9,440 nt of DNA from Pedosphaera sp. (GTDB taxonomy: Bacteria > Verrucomicrobiota > Verrucomicrobiia > Limisphaerales > Pedosphaeraceae), in NCBI GenBank assembly GCA_028293465.1, contig JAQGOT010000339.1, positions 1 through 9,440 of the forward strand, read 5' to 3'. Numbering within the stretch: the stretch's first letter is position 1; each line of letters begins with the position of its first letter. The position numbers were made by a program, and so were the translations under genes. The notes under the pieces were generated by a model that was not told the DNA's origin, did not search any database, and saw only the letters and a program-made list of their open reading frames with translations. Of this stretch, positions 1 through 6,616 are shown one piece after another.

Positions 1-1215
1 CAACAGTGCGGTCCGTTCAAGCTTCTCATAAACCGCGCCGTGCGCTTTCAGGGTCGTCTCGATCTCCTCATCCGTGTATTCCGGCCCGAGCAGCGAGCCC
101 TTCATCCCATCCACCTTGCGGGCGGGGCTTATCCGAGCCGGCGCGGACTCGTTCCCTCTAGCCAGATGCCACGCGGCCAATGCCGCGCCGAGCGCACCGC
201 CCGCGTCGCCCGCAGCGGGTTGAATCCACAGGTGATCAAAGATTTTCTCCCGGAGAATGCGGCCGTTGGCCACGCAATTAAGCGCCACCCCACCGGCCAT
301 GCAGAGATTTTTGTGGCCGGTGACGGCCCGCGCCTGGCGTGCCAGCCGCAGCATGATTTCTTCCGTGACCGCCTGGATCGACCGGGCCACATCCATATGC
401 TGGCGCATGATCGGCTCGTCGGGTCCGCGCGGCGGCCCGCCAAGCAGCCGGTGAAACCGCTCGTTGGTCATGGTGGTGCCGCGCAAGAAATTGAAATAAT
501 CCAGGTTCAACCAGAAGGAGCCGTCGGCTTTCAGATCGAGCAGTTCTCTGAGGATCGACTCCGCGTATTTCGGCTCGCCGTACGGGGCCAAACCCATCAG
601 CTTGTATTCGCCCGAGTTGATGCGAAAACCGCAGTAGTCGGTGAAGGCCGAGTACAACAAGCCCAGCGAATGGGGAAAGCGCAGCTCTTTCAGCAGCTTG
701 ATTTCATCCCCACGTCCGCTGCCAATGGTGGTGGTGGCCCACTCACCGACGCCATCGATGGTGAGGATGGCGGCCTCGGTGAACGGGGAGGGATAAAACG
801 CACTGGCCGCGTGGGCTTGATGGTGCTCGGTAAAAAGAATTTTGCAATCCGCCCTCAGCCCGGGCATGGCTTCGCGGATGGCTTTGCGCAAGTCGAGCTT
901 TTCACCCAGCCAGTTTGAAAGCACCGCGGGGAAGGTCCGCCACCCACCAGGGGCAACCGCGAGGTACGTTTCGAGCAGGCGCGCAAACTTCAATACCGGC
1001 TTGTCGTAAAACACCACCACGTCAAGCTCAGCGACGGTCAATCGCGCGTGAGCAAGACAGAACGCAATCGCCTGGCTTGGGAAATCCGGATCGTTCTTCC
1101 GTCGGGTAAACCGCTCCTCCTGCGCCGCCGCGACAATCTCCCCATCGCGCAGCAGCGCGGCGGCGGCATCGTGATAATAAGCGGAGATGCCGAGGACATG
1201 ACGCGGCGCGGACAT
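1..1215 (-). CDS. Carbamoyltransferase, NodU/CmcH/TobZ family (C-terminus cut by window edge)
   Basis: The first 405 residues are visible and the frame stays open through base 1. Family members usually run about 550-610 residues, so most of the C-terminal domain lies outside. The enzyme class transfers a carbamoyl group from carbamoyl phosphate, via a carbamoyl-adenylate, to a hydroxyl on a sugar, antibiotic or other small molecule. Visible motifs: HVLGISAYYHDAAAALLRDG at about residues 6-25; EHHQAHAASAF at 130-140, whose H131 and H135 match the HxxxH metal ligands of the family; IDGVGEWATT at 153-162, with D154 as the likely third ligand; NSGEYKLMGLAPYGEP at 200-214; AGGVALNCVANG at 307-318; and GDAGGALGAAL at 336-346, with D337 as the likely fourth ligand. 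All expected residues of the visible part are present. The start is the ATG at 1215, four bases after the stop of the DUF5989 peptide, so the two are probably co-translated. No clear Shine-Dalgarno sequence is seen. The substrate cannot be told from sequence. Family is certain; acceptor is unknown. Confidence 0.95.
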   Translation of the reverse strand, partial: MSAPRHVLGISAYYHDAAAALLRDGEIVAAAQEERFTRRKNDPDFPSQAIAFCLAHARLTVAELDVVVFYDKPVLKFARLLETYLAVAPGGWRTFPAVLSNWLGEKLDLRKAIREAMPGLRADCKILFTEHHQAHAASAFYPSPFTEAAILTIDGVGEWATTTIGSGRGDEIKLLKELRFPHSLGLLYSAFTDYCGFRINSGEYKLMGLAPYGEPKYAESILRELLDLKADGSFWLNLDYFNFLRGTTMTNERFHRLLGGPPRGPDEPIMRQHMDVARSIQAVTEEIMLRLARQARAVTGHKNLCMAGGVALNCVANGRILREKIFDHLWIQPAAGDAGGALGAALAAWHLARGNESAPARISPARKVDGMKGSLLGPEYTDEEIETTLKAHGAVYEKLERTALL

Positions 1216-1219
1216 GGAC

Positions 1220-1372
1220 TCACATGAACGGATAAAGCGCCCACGCAATCCCCGAGTTGGCGGCGAAAATCAGAATCCCACCCACCAGCAGCAGCACGAC
1301 TACCAGAGGGATGAGCCACCACTTCTTCTCCTGCCGGGAGAACTGTAGAAATTCTTTAAGCAAGGTCCACAT
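1220..1372 (-). CDS. DUF5989-type single-span membrane peptide (50 aa)
   Basis: This 50-residue ORF begins MWTLLKEFLQFSRQEKKWW and ends IAWALYPFM. It has a short amphipathic basic N-terminus (residues 1-18), a strongly hydrophobic segment at about 19-38 (WLIPLVVVLLLVGGILIF) and a short tail. This pattern (LKEFxxFxRxxKKWWLxP, one membrane helix, aromatic end) is what I recognise as DUF5989. Such peptides are commonly encoded beside NodU-type carbamoyltransferases, SxtJ-like membrane proteins and SGNH proteins. Its stop lies four bases before the carbamoyltransferase start, so translation is probably coupled. The likely role is as a membrane adaptor for the carbamoyltransferase; that is inference, since no biochemical function is known to me. 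No Shine-Dalgarno is visible; the leader is AT-rich (ACTTTAAACATCC before the ATG). Confidence 0.85.
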   Translation of the reverse strand: MWTLLKEFLQFSRQEKKWWLIPLVVVLLLVGGILIFAANSGIAWALYPFM

Positions 1373-1385
1373 GGATGTTTAAAGT

Positions 1386-1445
1386 TTAGTTGTCCCGGCG
1401 TTGACTGGCAAGGACGAAGCCGGTGCTGACCAGTGCGAGAATCAC
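1386..1445 (-). CDS. Possible 19-codon hydrophobic leader peptide
   Basis: A GTG at 1445 overlaps the stop codon of the SGNH/TPR gene (GTGA overlap) and opens a 19-residue frame, VILALVSTGFVLASQRRDN, ending with TAA at 1388-1386, 13 bases before the DUF5989 ATG. The peptide is hydrophobic with a basic tail, like the end of a membrane protein. There is no ribosome-binding site, and an ORF this short can arise by chance. It could be a translational-coupling peptide, the leftover C-terminus of a lost gene, or noise. It is listed because it fills the gap between two genes that look co-transcribed. Confidence 0.15.
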   Translation of the reverse strand: MILALVSTGFVLASQRRDN

Positions 1446-3754
1446 GGCTTGTGCTGTTTCAGCGCGCGGACTTGGCCGAGGTAATCGAGCGCGATTTTGT
1501 TCTCCGGTTGCAGGCGCAACGTTTCCTCAAACTGCCGTTGTGCCTCCTCCAACTCGCCTTGCTTCATCTGCGCCACGCCGAGATTAAGGTGCGCCATGGC
1601 ATGATCCGGCTTCAGCCGGATGACTTCCTGAAAGTCCCGCTTCGCCTCAGGCACGTTGTCGTGCAAGCCGGATTCGCCGCCCAGGGCGAAATGCGCTTCC
1701 CAGTAATCCGGCCGGAGACGGATCGCCTCGCGAAAACTTTCGATCGCTTCCGGGCTGCGTTTCAGTTGGGACAACGCCTTCCCCATAAAATAGGGAACAC
1801 TGGCGTCCCGCGGTCGCAGGCGTCGGGCGCGCTCGTAATCCTGCAACGCCGGCTCCAACTCGCCGCTGGCGGCGCGAACCTCGCCCAGTTCCAGCCAGGC
1901 ATCGCTCAATCCGGGATGAATCGCCACCGCTTGCAACAACGACGCCCGCGCCTCGGACAGCTTGCCCTGGAGCGCCAGCAGCCCGCCCACCCGGAAATAA
2001 GCGAGGTAATCGTGCGGAATTAATTCATGCACCCGTTGCCACTCGGCCGTGGCCTGTTTCAAGTCGCCGGTGGCCACGAGAAATTCCGCGAAGTTTTCAT
2101 GCAGGAAGTAATCATCCGGCGAAGCCTTCAACGCGTTCACGTAAACCTCGCGGGCTTGCGCCGCTGCCGGGGCATCCATCCGCTGGCGCAAGCCGTTGGC
2201 CTGGTTCCGCAACGTTTCCAACCGCATTCCATTGTTGGATTGGTCGCTGAGCGGGGCCTCATGCATCCGCCGCATGACACTCTCCAGCACGTTCCGCCGG
2301 TTCCAATCGGTCAACCCCAGGCGGCGTTCGCACACCTCCTGCCCCGCCCATTCCGCACCCGCGCGGTTGGTGATCGTTGCCGGCAGCAGCGCTTCCACCT
2401 GCCCCGCCCACGCGCGGGCCAGCCGGTAATTGCCGTCGAAGTTGAAATGCACATGCTCGTAAAAGGATTCTACGCCGGTGATGCCGGTCGGGTTGTTGGT
2501 TTCAAGGGCGCTCACGGCATCGAACCAAACCACCCCGCGATTCCCGGGTTGGCGGGCAGCTTGCGTAATCAAGTCATTGATTCGTGAATCGGCGCGAAAC
2601 GGCAAGGCATCCAGATCGCAGGCCCTTTGAAAATGCGCGCGCGCCGCCGAGGCCTGCCCCAACCGCAACACGCTCTCACCCCAGCGAAACTCCAGTTCCG
2701 CGGGCTGCGCATCCAGCCTGGATGCTTGCTCAAACTCGCGCGCCGCCGTGGTAAAATCGCCTTGCGCCTCCGCCCGACAACCCTCGGTGTAGTGCCGTTC
2801 ATAGGCCGGCCGGTCCGCGGCGGGAAGATCGGTGCCCGCGAGGGAAGCAAACGGCGGGGAGTCCTTGAGATTCACACCCACGGTGCTGAGGATGACCTTC
2901 GCCCCCGAGTCCACGCCGGCCTTCAAGATATCCTGCAAGTTCTGCTGAAAATTCCGATAGACCGCCTCCTTGCGGGGATCCCCCGGCTTGACTTGGTTTT
3001 GGACGAACATCTGCATGCCACCCCACGACGAAGCCTTCGACGATTTCCCTTTGAGTTTGCGACCCATCGCCGCCATCAACTGGCCAAGGCGGGTTTGCTG
3101 GAGCGCGAGGCTGAACCGCACAAACCCCACCGGCGGCGCCTGCGGCCCGAAAGTAGTCGCGGCCCCAAAGGGTCCCACCATTTCGTTGTTGCCCATGTAA
3201 ATGATCCACAAATCCCCGTCGTACCGGGCGCACTCGCGGGCGATCGGGAGAATGACATGCGAGTTGATGGCCGTGACCCCCACGTTCACGACCTCGAACT
3301 TTTTCGTGGGAAATTTTTCCTGCAGCAACGTCTGCAGATAACGGCCCGCCCCGAAGGCTGGCTCCGGATCCCCCATCGCCGCCGATTCGCCGAGGATGAA
3401 GATGCGGTAAGTGTCGGCCGGTTTGCCGGCTGGGATGTTCAACGGGGACGGAAAACGGGTGAGTTCAGGCGGAAAAAAACTTAAACCAAACTGGTCATTG
3501 TTGATATACCGCTCCTCATCCCCGATGCGAAGCTTCTGAAAAAAGTGGGGGGAATAACCGTAACCGGCCAACCGCAACGCGAGTTCGGTCCCGCCCAATA
3601 ACATCGCCGGCACAATGACCAGTGCGATCACGCGGAAAAGCCACTTGCGCCCGGAGGTGATAGACAGCGGGGCAGTAAGCGAGGCGGATGAAGTTTCTGC
3701 TGAATTTCGCCGGGACTGGCGTTTCGACCTCGGATTGAATGGAGGGCGTTTCAA
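1442..3754 (-). CDS. Membrane-anchored SGNH/GDSL hydrolase-like protein with internal and C-terminal TPRs
   Basis: The protein has 770 residues. A basic cytoplasmic tail (1-37) precedes one membrane helix at about 38-60 (WLFRVIALVIVPAMLLGG). The SGNH domain follows on the outer side: block I RIFILGESAAMGD with candidate nucleophile S124; block II VNVGVTAINS with G159; block III MGNNE at 187-191 with N190; and the block V region FYEHVHFNFDGNY at 431-443 with H436. The usual catalytic Asp of block V (DxxH) is Glu433 here. TPR-like helices at about 322-385 lie between blocks III and V, inside the hydrolase fold. A second array of about six TPR units runs from ~530 to 765. SGNH enzymes hydrolyse or transfer esters; the substrate here is unknown. 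The start is TTG at 3754, because an in-frame TGA lies just upstream and no ATG occurs before the membrane helix. A GTG within the helix-coding part is a poor alternative. It is probably co-transcribed with DUF5989 and the carbamoyltransferase, 69 bp downstream. Confidence 0.9.
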   Translation of the reverse strand: MKRPPFNPRSKRQSRRNSAETSSASLTAPLSITSGRKWLFRVIALVIVPAMLLGGTELALRLAGYGYSPHFFQKLRIGDEERYINNDQFGLSFFPPELTRFPSPLNIPAGKPADTYRIFILGESAAMGDPEPAFGAGRYLQTLLQEKFPTKKFEVVNVGVTAINSHVILPIARECARYDGDLWIIYMGNNEMVGPFGAATTFGPQAPPVGFVRFSLALQQTRLGQLMAAMGRKLKGKSSKASSWGGMQMFVQNQVKPGDPRKEAVYRNFQQNLQDILKAGVDSGAKVILSTVGVNLKDSPPFASLAGTDLPAADRPAYERHYTEGCRAEAQGDFTTAAREFEQASRLDAQPAELEFRWGESVLRLGQASAARAHFQRACDLDALPFRADSRINDLITQAARQPGNRGVVWFDAVSALETNNPTGITGVESFYEHVHFNFDGNYRLARAWAGQVEALLPATITNRAGAEWAGQEVCERRLGLTDWNRRNVLESVMRRMHEAPLSDQSNNGMRLETLRNQANGLRQRMDAPAAAQAREVYVNALKASPDDYFLHENFAEFLVATGDLKQATAEWQRVHELIPHDYLAYFRVGGLLALQGKLSEARASLLQAVAIHPGLSDAWLELGEVRAASGELEPALQDYERARRLRPRDASVPYFMGKALSQLKRSPEAIESFREAIRLRPDYWEAHFALGGESGLHDNVPEAKRDFQEVIRLKPDHAMAHLNLGVAQMKQGELEEAQRQFEETLRLQPENKIALDYLGQVRALKQHKP

Positions 3755-3871
3755 GGCCTGGAGTCTAAATCACCATCCACTCATTTTACCAGACGAATAC
3801 CCGGGTTGATCCGGCTGAAATGGATTCTGATGGCTCGCTGACCATGCACATCGGGTGAAGCGCATCCACCG
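3755..3871 (-). promoter_or_regulatory. Intergenic region before the SGNH/TPR gene, possible weak promoter
   Basis: This 117-bp gap separates the pseudopilin stop from the TTG start of the SGNH gene. On the minus strand a TAAAAT hexamer (plus-strand 3784-3789, five of six matches to a sigma-70 -10) lies about 30 bp upstream of the TTG. The sequence 17 bp further up (GATCAA) is a poor -35. An 8-bp palindrome ACCCGGGT occupies 3799-3806. Just downstream of the pseudopilin stop only a weak 4-bp stem is seen, and no T-rich terminator. Whether the SGNH-carbamoyltransferase cassette has its own promoter is therefore open. Confidence 0.25.
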
Positions 3872-4723
3872 TCAGTTGGCGCGTGGAGTGTGTTGCGCAA
3901 GCCAGGCGAGGTCCACATTCCTGACCACATTCACCTGGTTCACGGTGATGTACTTAACGGGATGCAGGGTCGTTGCGTCCCGCCACTTATGGATCTCAGA
4001 ATGGCCGTCGGTGAACCCCAAGCCGCACGCCCCATTATGATCGCTGGCCGGTAATTCCGTGAACAATCCGGTCCCGTCGGTGAAGTATGGGTTGCTGTAT
4101 AAAAGCGCATCGTCGATGCTATCCGGATGCTCATCCGTGAACAGCCAGCTCTGGCTGGGGCCCGGGTTGGTCAGGTCACTCATTTTCTTGGCCCAAAAAA
4201 AGGGCGGGCTCGCGCTCCATGAAAAACCGGTGTACTTCTTGCCGTCCCCGACCGCCGCATCCATCGCCACACTCCGCACCCGGTTGAGCCAACCCTGCGC
4301 TTTTTGGGCCGGTGCCAGATAGGTGTCGGTTGGGCACCAATAGATCTTGGCCGAGCGCGCGGAATAAGGCGCCAGCAGCGAGGCCTTGTCATCGGTCAGG
4401 TACAAAGTGTTGGTGTTCTGGGCGTCGGTGGACCAACTCATGATGCCGCCCACCCACGAAATCGCGTTGGTGCTGAACGCGTCTTCATTCCGCAGCAACA
4501 CGTCATTGTTATCGTTGGCATACATGACCCACGCCAGACTGAGTTGCTTGTTGTTATTCATGCACTGAACCGCCAGGGCTTTTTGCTTGGCCTTGGCCAG
4601 CGCCGGCAGCAACAGGCCAGCCAAAATGGCAATGATGGCAATCACCACCAACAACTCAATCAGGGTGAACCCGGCTCTGCGAGACTCCAACTCGGGCCTG
4701 CTTGGGGACATTTGTAAAAACAT
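3872..4723 (-). CDS. Prepilin-type (type II secretion pseudopilin-like) protein, H-X9-DG class
   Basis: The protein has 283 residues. It carries a textbook class III signal: a short charged leader (1-18) ending RRAG, cleavage predicted after G18, F19 as the methylated +1 residue, E23 at +5, then a hydrophobic helix (FTLIELLVVIAIIAILAGLL). The rest is a soluble periplasmic or extracellular domain with CMNNNKQLSLAWVMYANDNN at 54-73, YWCPTD at 128-133, and H229 followed nine residues later by D239-G240, the H-X9-DG motif. Such proteins occur in large paralogous sets in Planctomycetes and Verrucomicrobia and are thought to be processed by prepilin peptidase; their substrate or assembly is poorly known. 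The ATG at 4723 has GGAAGAAAG about 10 bases upstream as a possible ribosome-binding site. A second ATG at 4711 would still leave a functional leader. No other secretion or pilus genes are present here, so it is probably one of many dispersed copies. Confidence 0.93.
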   Translation of the reverse strand: MFLQMSPSRPELESRRAGFTLIELLVVIAIIAILAGLLLPALAKAKQKALAVQCMNNNKQLSLAWVMYANDNNDVLLRNEDAFSTNAISWVGGIMSWSTDAQNTNTLYLTDDKASLLAPYSARSAKIYWCPTDTYLAPAQKAQGWLNRVRSVAMDAAVGDGKKYTGFSWSASPPFFWAKKMSDLTNPGPSQSWLFTDEHPDSIDDALLYSNPYFTDGTGLFTELPASDHNGACGLGFTDGHSEIHKWRDATTLHPVKYITVNQVNVVRNVDLAWLAQHTPRAN

Positions 4724-4742
4724 ATCCTGAACTTTCTTCCAC

Positions 4743-4763
4743 GGCCGGAACCGGTGTCCGGCC
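4743..4763 (-). terminator. GC-rich hairpin between repeat-protein and pseudopilin genes
   Basis: A perfect 7-bp stem, GGCCGGA at 4743-4749 and TCCGGCC at 4757-4763, closes a 7-base loop (ACCGGTG). It lies about 35 bp past the stop of the secreted repeat protein and 20 bp before the pseudopilin ATG. No T-tract follows on the minus strand, so it is not a canonical intrinsic terminator. It could cause partial termination, protect an mRNA end, or be incidental in GC-rich DNA. Confidence 0.3.
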
Positions 4764-4797
4764 AGGGCGGAATTATTCGCACATCGCTCAGCTCATC

Positions 4798-6498
4798 TTA
4801 CGGTTTCACCAAACGGAAGAACACGTTGCCGGCCCCGACGGGATAATTCGTCGAGTTCAAGCCATCCGTGCTGGCCAAATCCTGCCAGACATGACCGGCG
4901 CCCAAGCTGGTGGTGGTCTGCAAATGCACTCCCGCGCGGCCAAGCCACGTGATCGGCACATGACCCGCCGTTTTGGCACCGATCGCCAGGTTGCCAAAGG
5001 CCGGCTCCGCATACTGCGTGCCGAACGTGTCCAATGGCATGCTGTAAGTGCCGGTGGCGCGAATGTAACGCAGATGGTTTTGCGCGAAACCAGCTTCGTT
5101 ATCGGCCCCGTTGATGCCGTATTTATAACTTACGGATAATGGACTTCCGGCGGGAACTAACACTTCCGTCGAGTAAATCGAACTCCCGGGAGGGTTGTTC
5201 GTCATTGCCGGCACCGGCGGGAAAAGGCCCCAGCCCCAGAACGAACCTGGCACACCATTGTTGACTCCATTCAGGTAAACGCTGTCCACATTCGTATCAA
5301 AAGCATGGGCATCTGTTCCCACGGCATTGGCCATGTTAACGCTGAAAGTCACCACTGTGTCCGCGGTCAGAATGTCATTCAATGCGGTGTCATTGAAATA
5401 AACCGCAGGCAATGTCTGGTGATTCGTGTTGGCCAAGGTGAAGGTCCGGTTGTTGCCCCCGGTGCTGGCGGGGCTTTCCCAGCCCAACGGTCCATTGCCG
5501 CCATCCACCACAAATTTATACTGTTCCACCGTTCCTGCGCCGTCCGTCACCGCGTAAACGCCGGTGAACAGATTTGTGTTGCCGGCGCTCGGATCATTGG
5601 TCAGCACGAACCCGCTATTCCATAATTGGAATGAACCTCTGACCTCAAGAATGTCGGTGCCGACTACAAACTTCCCTTGGAGCACGCCCACCGTCATATC
5701 CACCTGGAACGTCACCATGTTGGTGAAACTGGGGATCGGCTGGTCATTGAAAAGGACCAGAGGCAAAGTTTGGGCATTGGTATTCAACAGAGTGAACGTT
5801 CGGTTATTCCCACCGGTGCTGGCCGGGTTTTCCCAACCCAACGGCCCGTTTCCGCCATCCACAACAAATTTATAATTCTCGATGCTCCCGGCGGCATCGG
5901 TGATCGGGTAAACCCCTTTGTAAATGTTGGTGGCGGTGGGACTGTTGGTCAAAGGAAATCCCGCGCTCCAATTTTGGAACGAACCCCGGGCCTCAATCGT
6001 ATCCACCGCCGTGTCGAACTTCCCCAAGAAAATCTGGGCCGCCATATCGACCTGGAACGTCACCATATTCGTAGTGGGCACGGGCGGCGGGGGAAGTTGG
6101 TCATTAAAATAAACGGCTGGCAAAGTCTGGTTCGTGTTGGCCAGGGTAAACGCCCGGTCGGCGCCGCCGGTGCTGGCGGGGCTTTCCCAGCCCAGCGGTC
6201 CGTTGCCACCATCGACGATGAACTTGTAATGCTCCGAGGTTCCCTCAGCGTCGGTAACAGCATACACACCTGTGTAGAGGTTGGTGTTGCCGGGACTGTT
6301 GGTCAGCGGGAATCCTGCGCTCCAATTTTGAAATGAACCCCGGGCTTCCACCGTATCGGTTCCCGGGACAAAGGTTCCGAGGGTGATTTGGTAGCCCATG
6401 TCCACCTGGAAGGTGACGTTCACCTGTGCGTTTGCCGCCAGAGCTGTGCAACACAAAAGCACCGCCCAGAATCCATATCGTCCGGCTTTGGTCATCAT
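4798..6498 (-). CDS. Secreted protein with three tandem CBM20/48-like domains, a fourth divergent one and a C-terminal module
   Basis: Numbering is from the in-frame TTG at 6507 (569 residues). The ATGs at 6498 and 6495 are better starts; 6498 is used and gives 566 residues. A Sec signal peptide (to about residue 27, LAANA before QVNV) is followed by three near-identical domains at about 30-138, 148-256 and 264-373. Each runs VTFQVDM, GSFQ-W-SGF-LTN, YKFVVDGGNGPLGWE-PASTGG, RTFTLANTN-QTLP-V-FND. A divergent fourth copy (386-497) has VVTFSVNM and GSFWGWGLFPP. The GSFxxW and YKFxVDG elements resemble starch/glycogen-binding beta-sandwich modules, so glycan binding is plausible but not shown. 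The last ~60 residues (VPITWLGRAGVHLQTTTSL to FFRLVKP) look like a C-terminal beta module frequent on verrucomicrobial secreted proteins, perhaps for sorting. No catalytic domain is seen. The upstream gap holds a palindrome matching one before the response regulator gene, so control by that regulator is possible. Confidence 0.85.
   Translation of the reverse strand: MMTKAGRYGFWAVLLCCTALAANAQVNVTFQVDMGYQITLGTFVPGTDTVEARGSFQNWSAGFPLTNSPGNTNLYTGVYAVTDAEGTSEHYKFIVDGGNGPLGWESPASTGGADRAFTLANTNQTLPAVYFNDQLPPPPVPTTNMVTFQVDMAAQIFLGKFDTAVDTIEARGSFQNWSAGFPLTNSPTATNIYKGVYPITDAAGSIENYKFVVDGGNGPLGWENPASTGGNNRTFTLLNTNAQTLPLVLFNDQPIPSFTNMVTFQVDMTVGVLQGKFVVGTDILEVRGSFQLWNSGFVLTNDPSAGNTNLFTGVYAVTDGAGTVEQYKFVVDGGNGPLGWESPASTGGNNRTFTLANTNHQTLPAVYFNDTALNDILTADTVVTFSVNMANAVGTDAHAFDTNVDSVYLNGVNNGVPGSFWGWGLFPPVPAMTNNPPGSSIYSTEVLVPAGSPLSVSYKYGINGADNEAGFAQNHLRYIRATGTYSMPLDTFGTQYAEPAFGNLAIGAKTAGHVPITWLGRAGVHLQTTTSLGAGHVWQDLASTDGLNSTNYPVGAGNVFFRLVKP
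5389..6420 (-). repeat. Three tandem ~350-bp in-frame coding repeats
   Basis: The units lie at 6420-6094, 6066-5740 and 5718-5389; starts are 354 and 348 bp apart. Homology is visible at DNA level, for example ggtgctggcggggctttccc at 5460-5479 recurs with one or a few changes near 5814 and 6168. Changes fall largely at third codon positions, suggesting older duplication kept by selection rather than a fresh expansion. Short linkers with proline or Thr-Asn (PPPPVPTTN, PIPSFTN) separate the units. A fourth unit at about 5352-5017 is recognisable only in protein. Confidence 0.9.
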
Positions 6499-6555
6499 AT
6501 CATTCAAGATTGGTTGAGTTCATTTCTGCCAATATTGTTGGGGTCATTGTGGGAA

Positions 6556-6584
6556 ATCATATCAGCCTTGCAGCCGGCATTCTA
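6556..6584 (-). promoter_or_regulatory. Candidate sigma-70-like promoter for the secreted repeat protein
   Basis: On the minus strand TATGAT (plus-strand 6556-6561, five of six matches to a -10) is preceded at 17 bp by TAGAAT (6579-6584, three of six matches to a -35). The weak -35 directly abuts the palindrome at 6584-6600, the arrangement expected of an activator-dependent promoter. The start codon lies about 57 bp downstream. Based only on motif matching. Confidence 0.35.
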
Positions 6585-6600
6585 CCGCATGTTTGTGCGG
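6584..6600. promoter_or_regulatory. Imperfect palindrome, copy 2 (candidate regulator site)
   Basis: The plus strand reads ACCGCATGTTTGTGCGG; with the flanking bases (6583-6602) it can form a 7-bp stem TACCGCA/TGCGGTA with a 6-base loop. It matches the element at 7304-7320 in 14 of 17 positions. It lies 16 bp beyond the response regulator stop and about 86 bp upstream of the repeat-protein start, against a candidate -35. It could be an operator or a transcript-end hairpin; no T-tract follows on the minus strand, which weakens the terminator reading. Confidence 0.4.
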
Positions 6601-6616
6601 TAAGGTTTCCGGAGGC

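Noticed and set aside
40..918. Long plus-strand open frame (292 codons)
   Set aside because: It runs antisense to the carbamoyltransferase, whose minus-strand translation shows all family motifs. The plus frame gives a composition rich in Arg, Gly, Gln and His with no recognisable domain, as expected for the shadow of a GC-rich gene.
1433..3484. Three plus-strand open frames of 186-285 codons opposite the SGNH/TPR gene
   Set aside because: They mirror the codon structure of the minus-strand gene, have no recognisable domains and no plausible initiation signals.
5677..6336. Plus-strand 219-codon frame with internal repeats
   Set aside because: Its repeats simply reflect the tandem repeats of the minus-strand secreted protein; the minus-strand reading has a signal peptide and conserved domains.
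5017..6420. Repeats as a CRISPR array or minisatellite
   Set aside because: Units are about 350 bp, in frame and protein-coding with mostly synonymous divergence; there are no short identical direct repeats with unique spacers.
6583..6602. Stem-loop as an intrinsic terminator of the response regulator gene
   Set aside because: No T-rich run follows on the minus strand, and a closely matching element lies upstream of the regulator gene, so a regulatory site is listed as the first reading, though the terminator role is not excluded.
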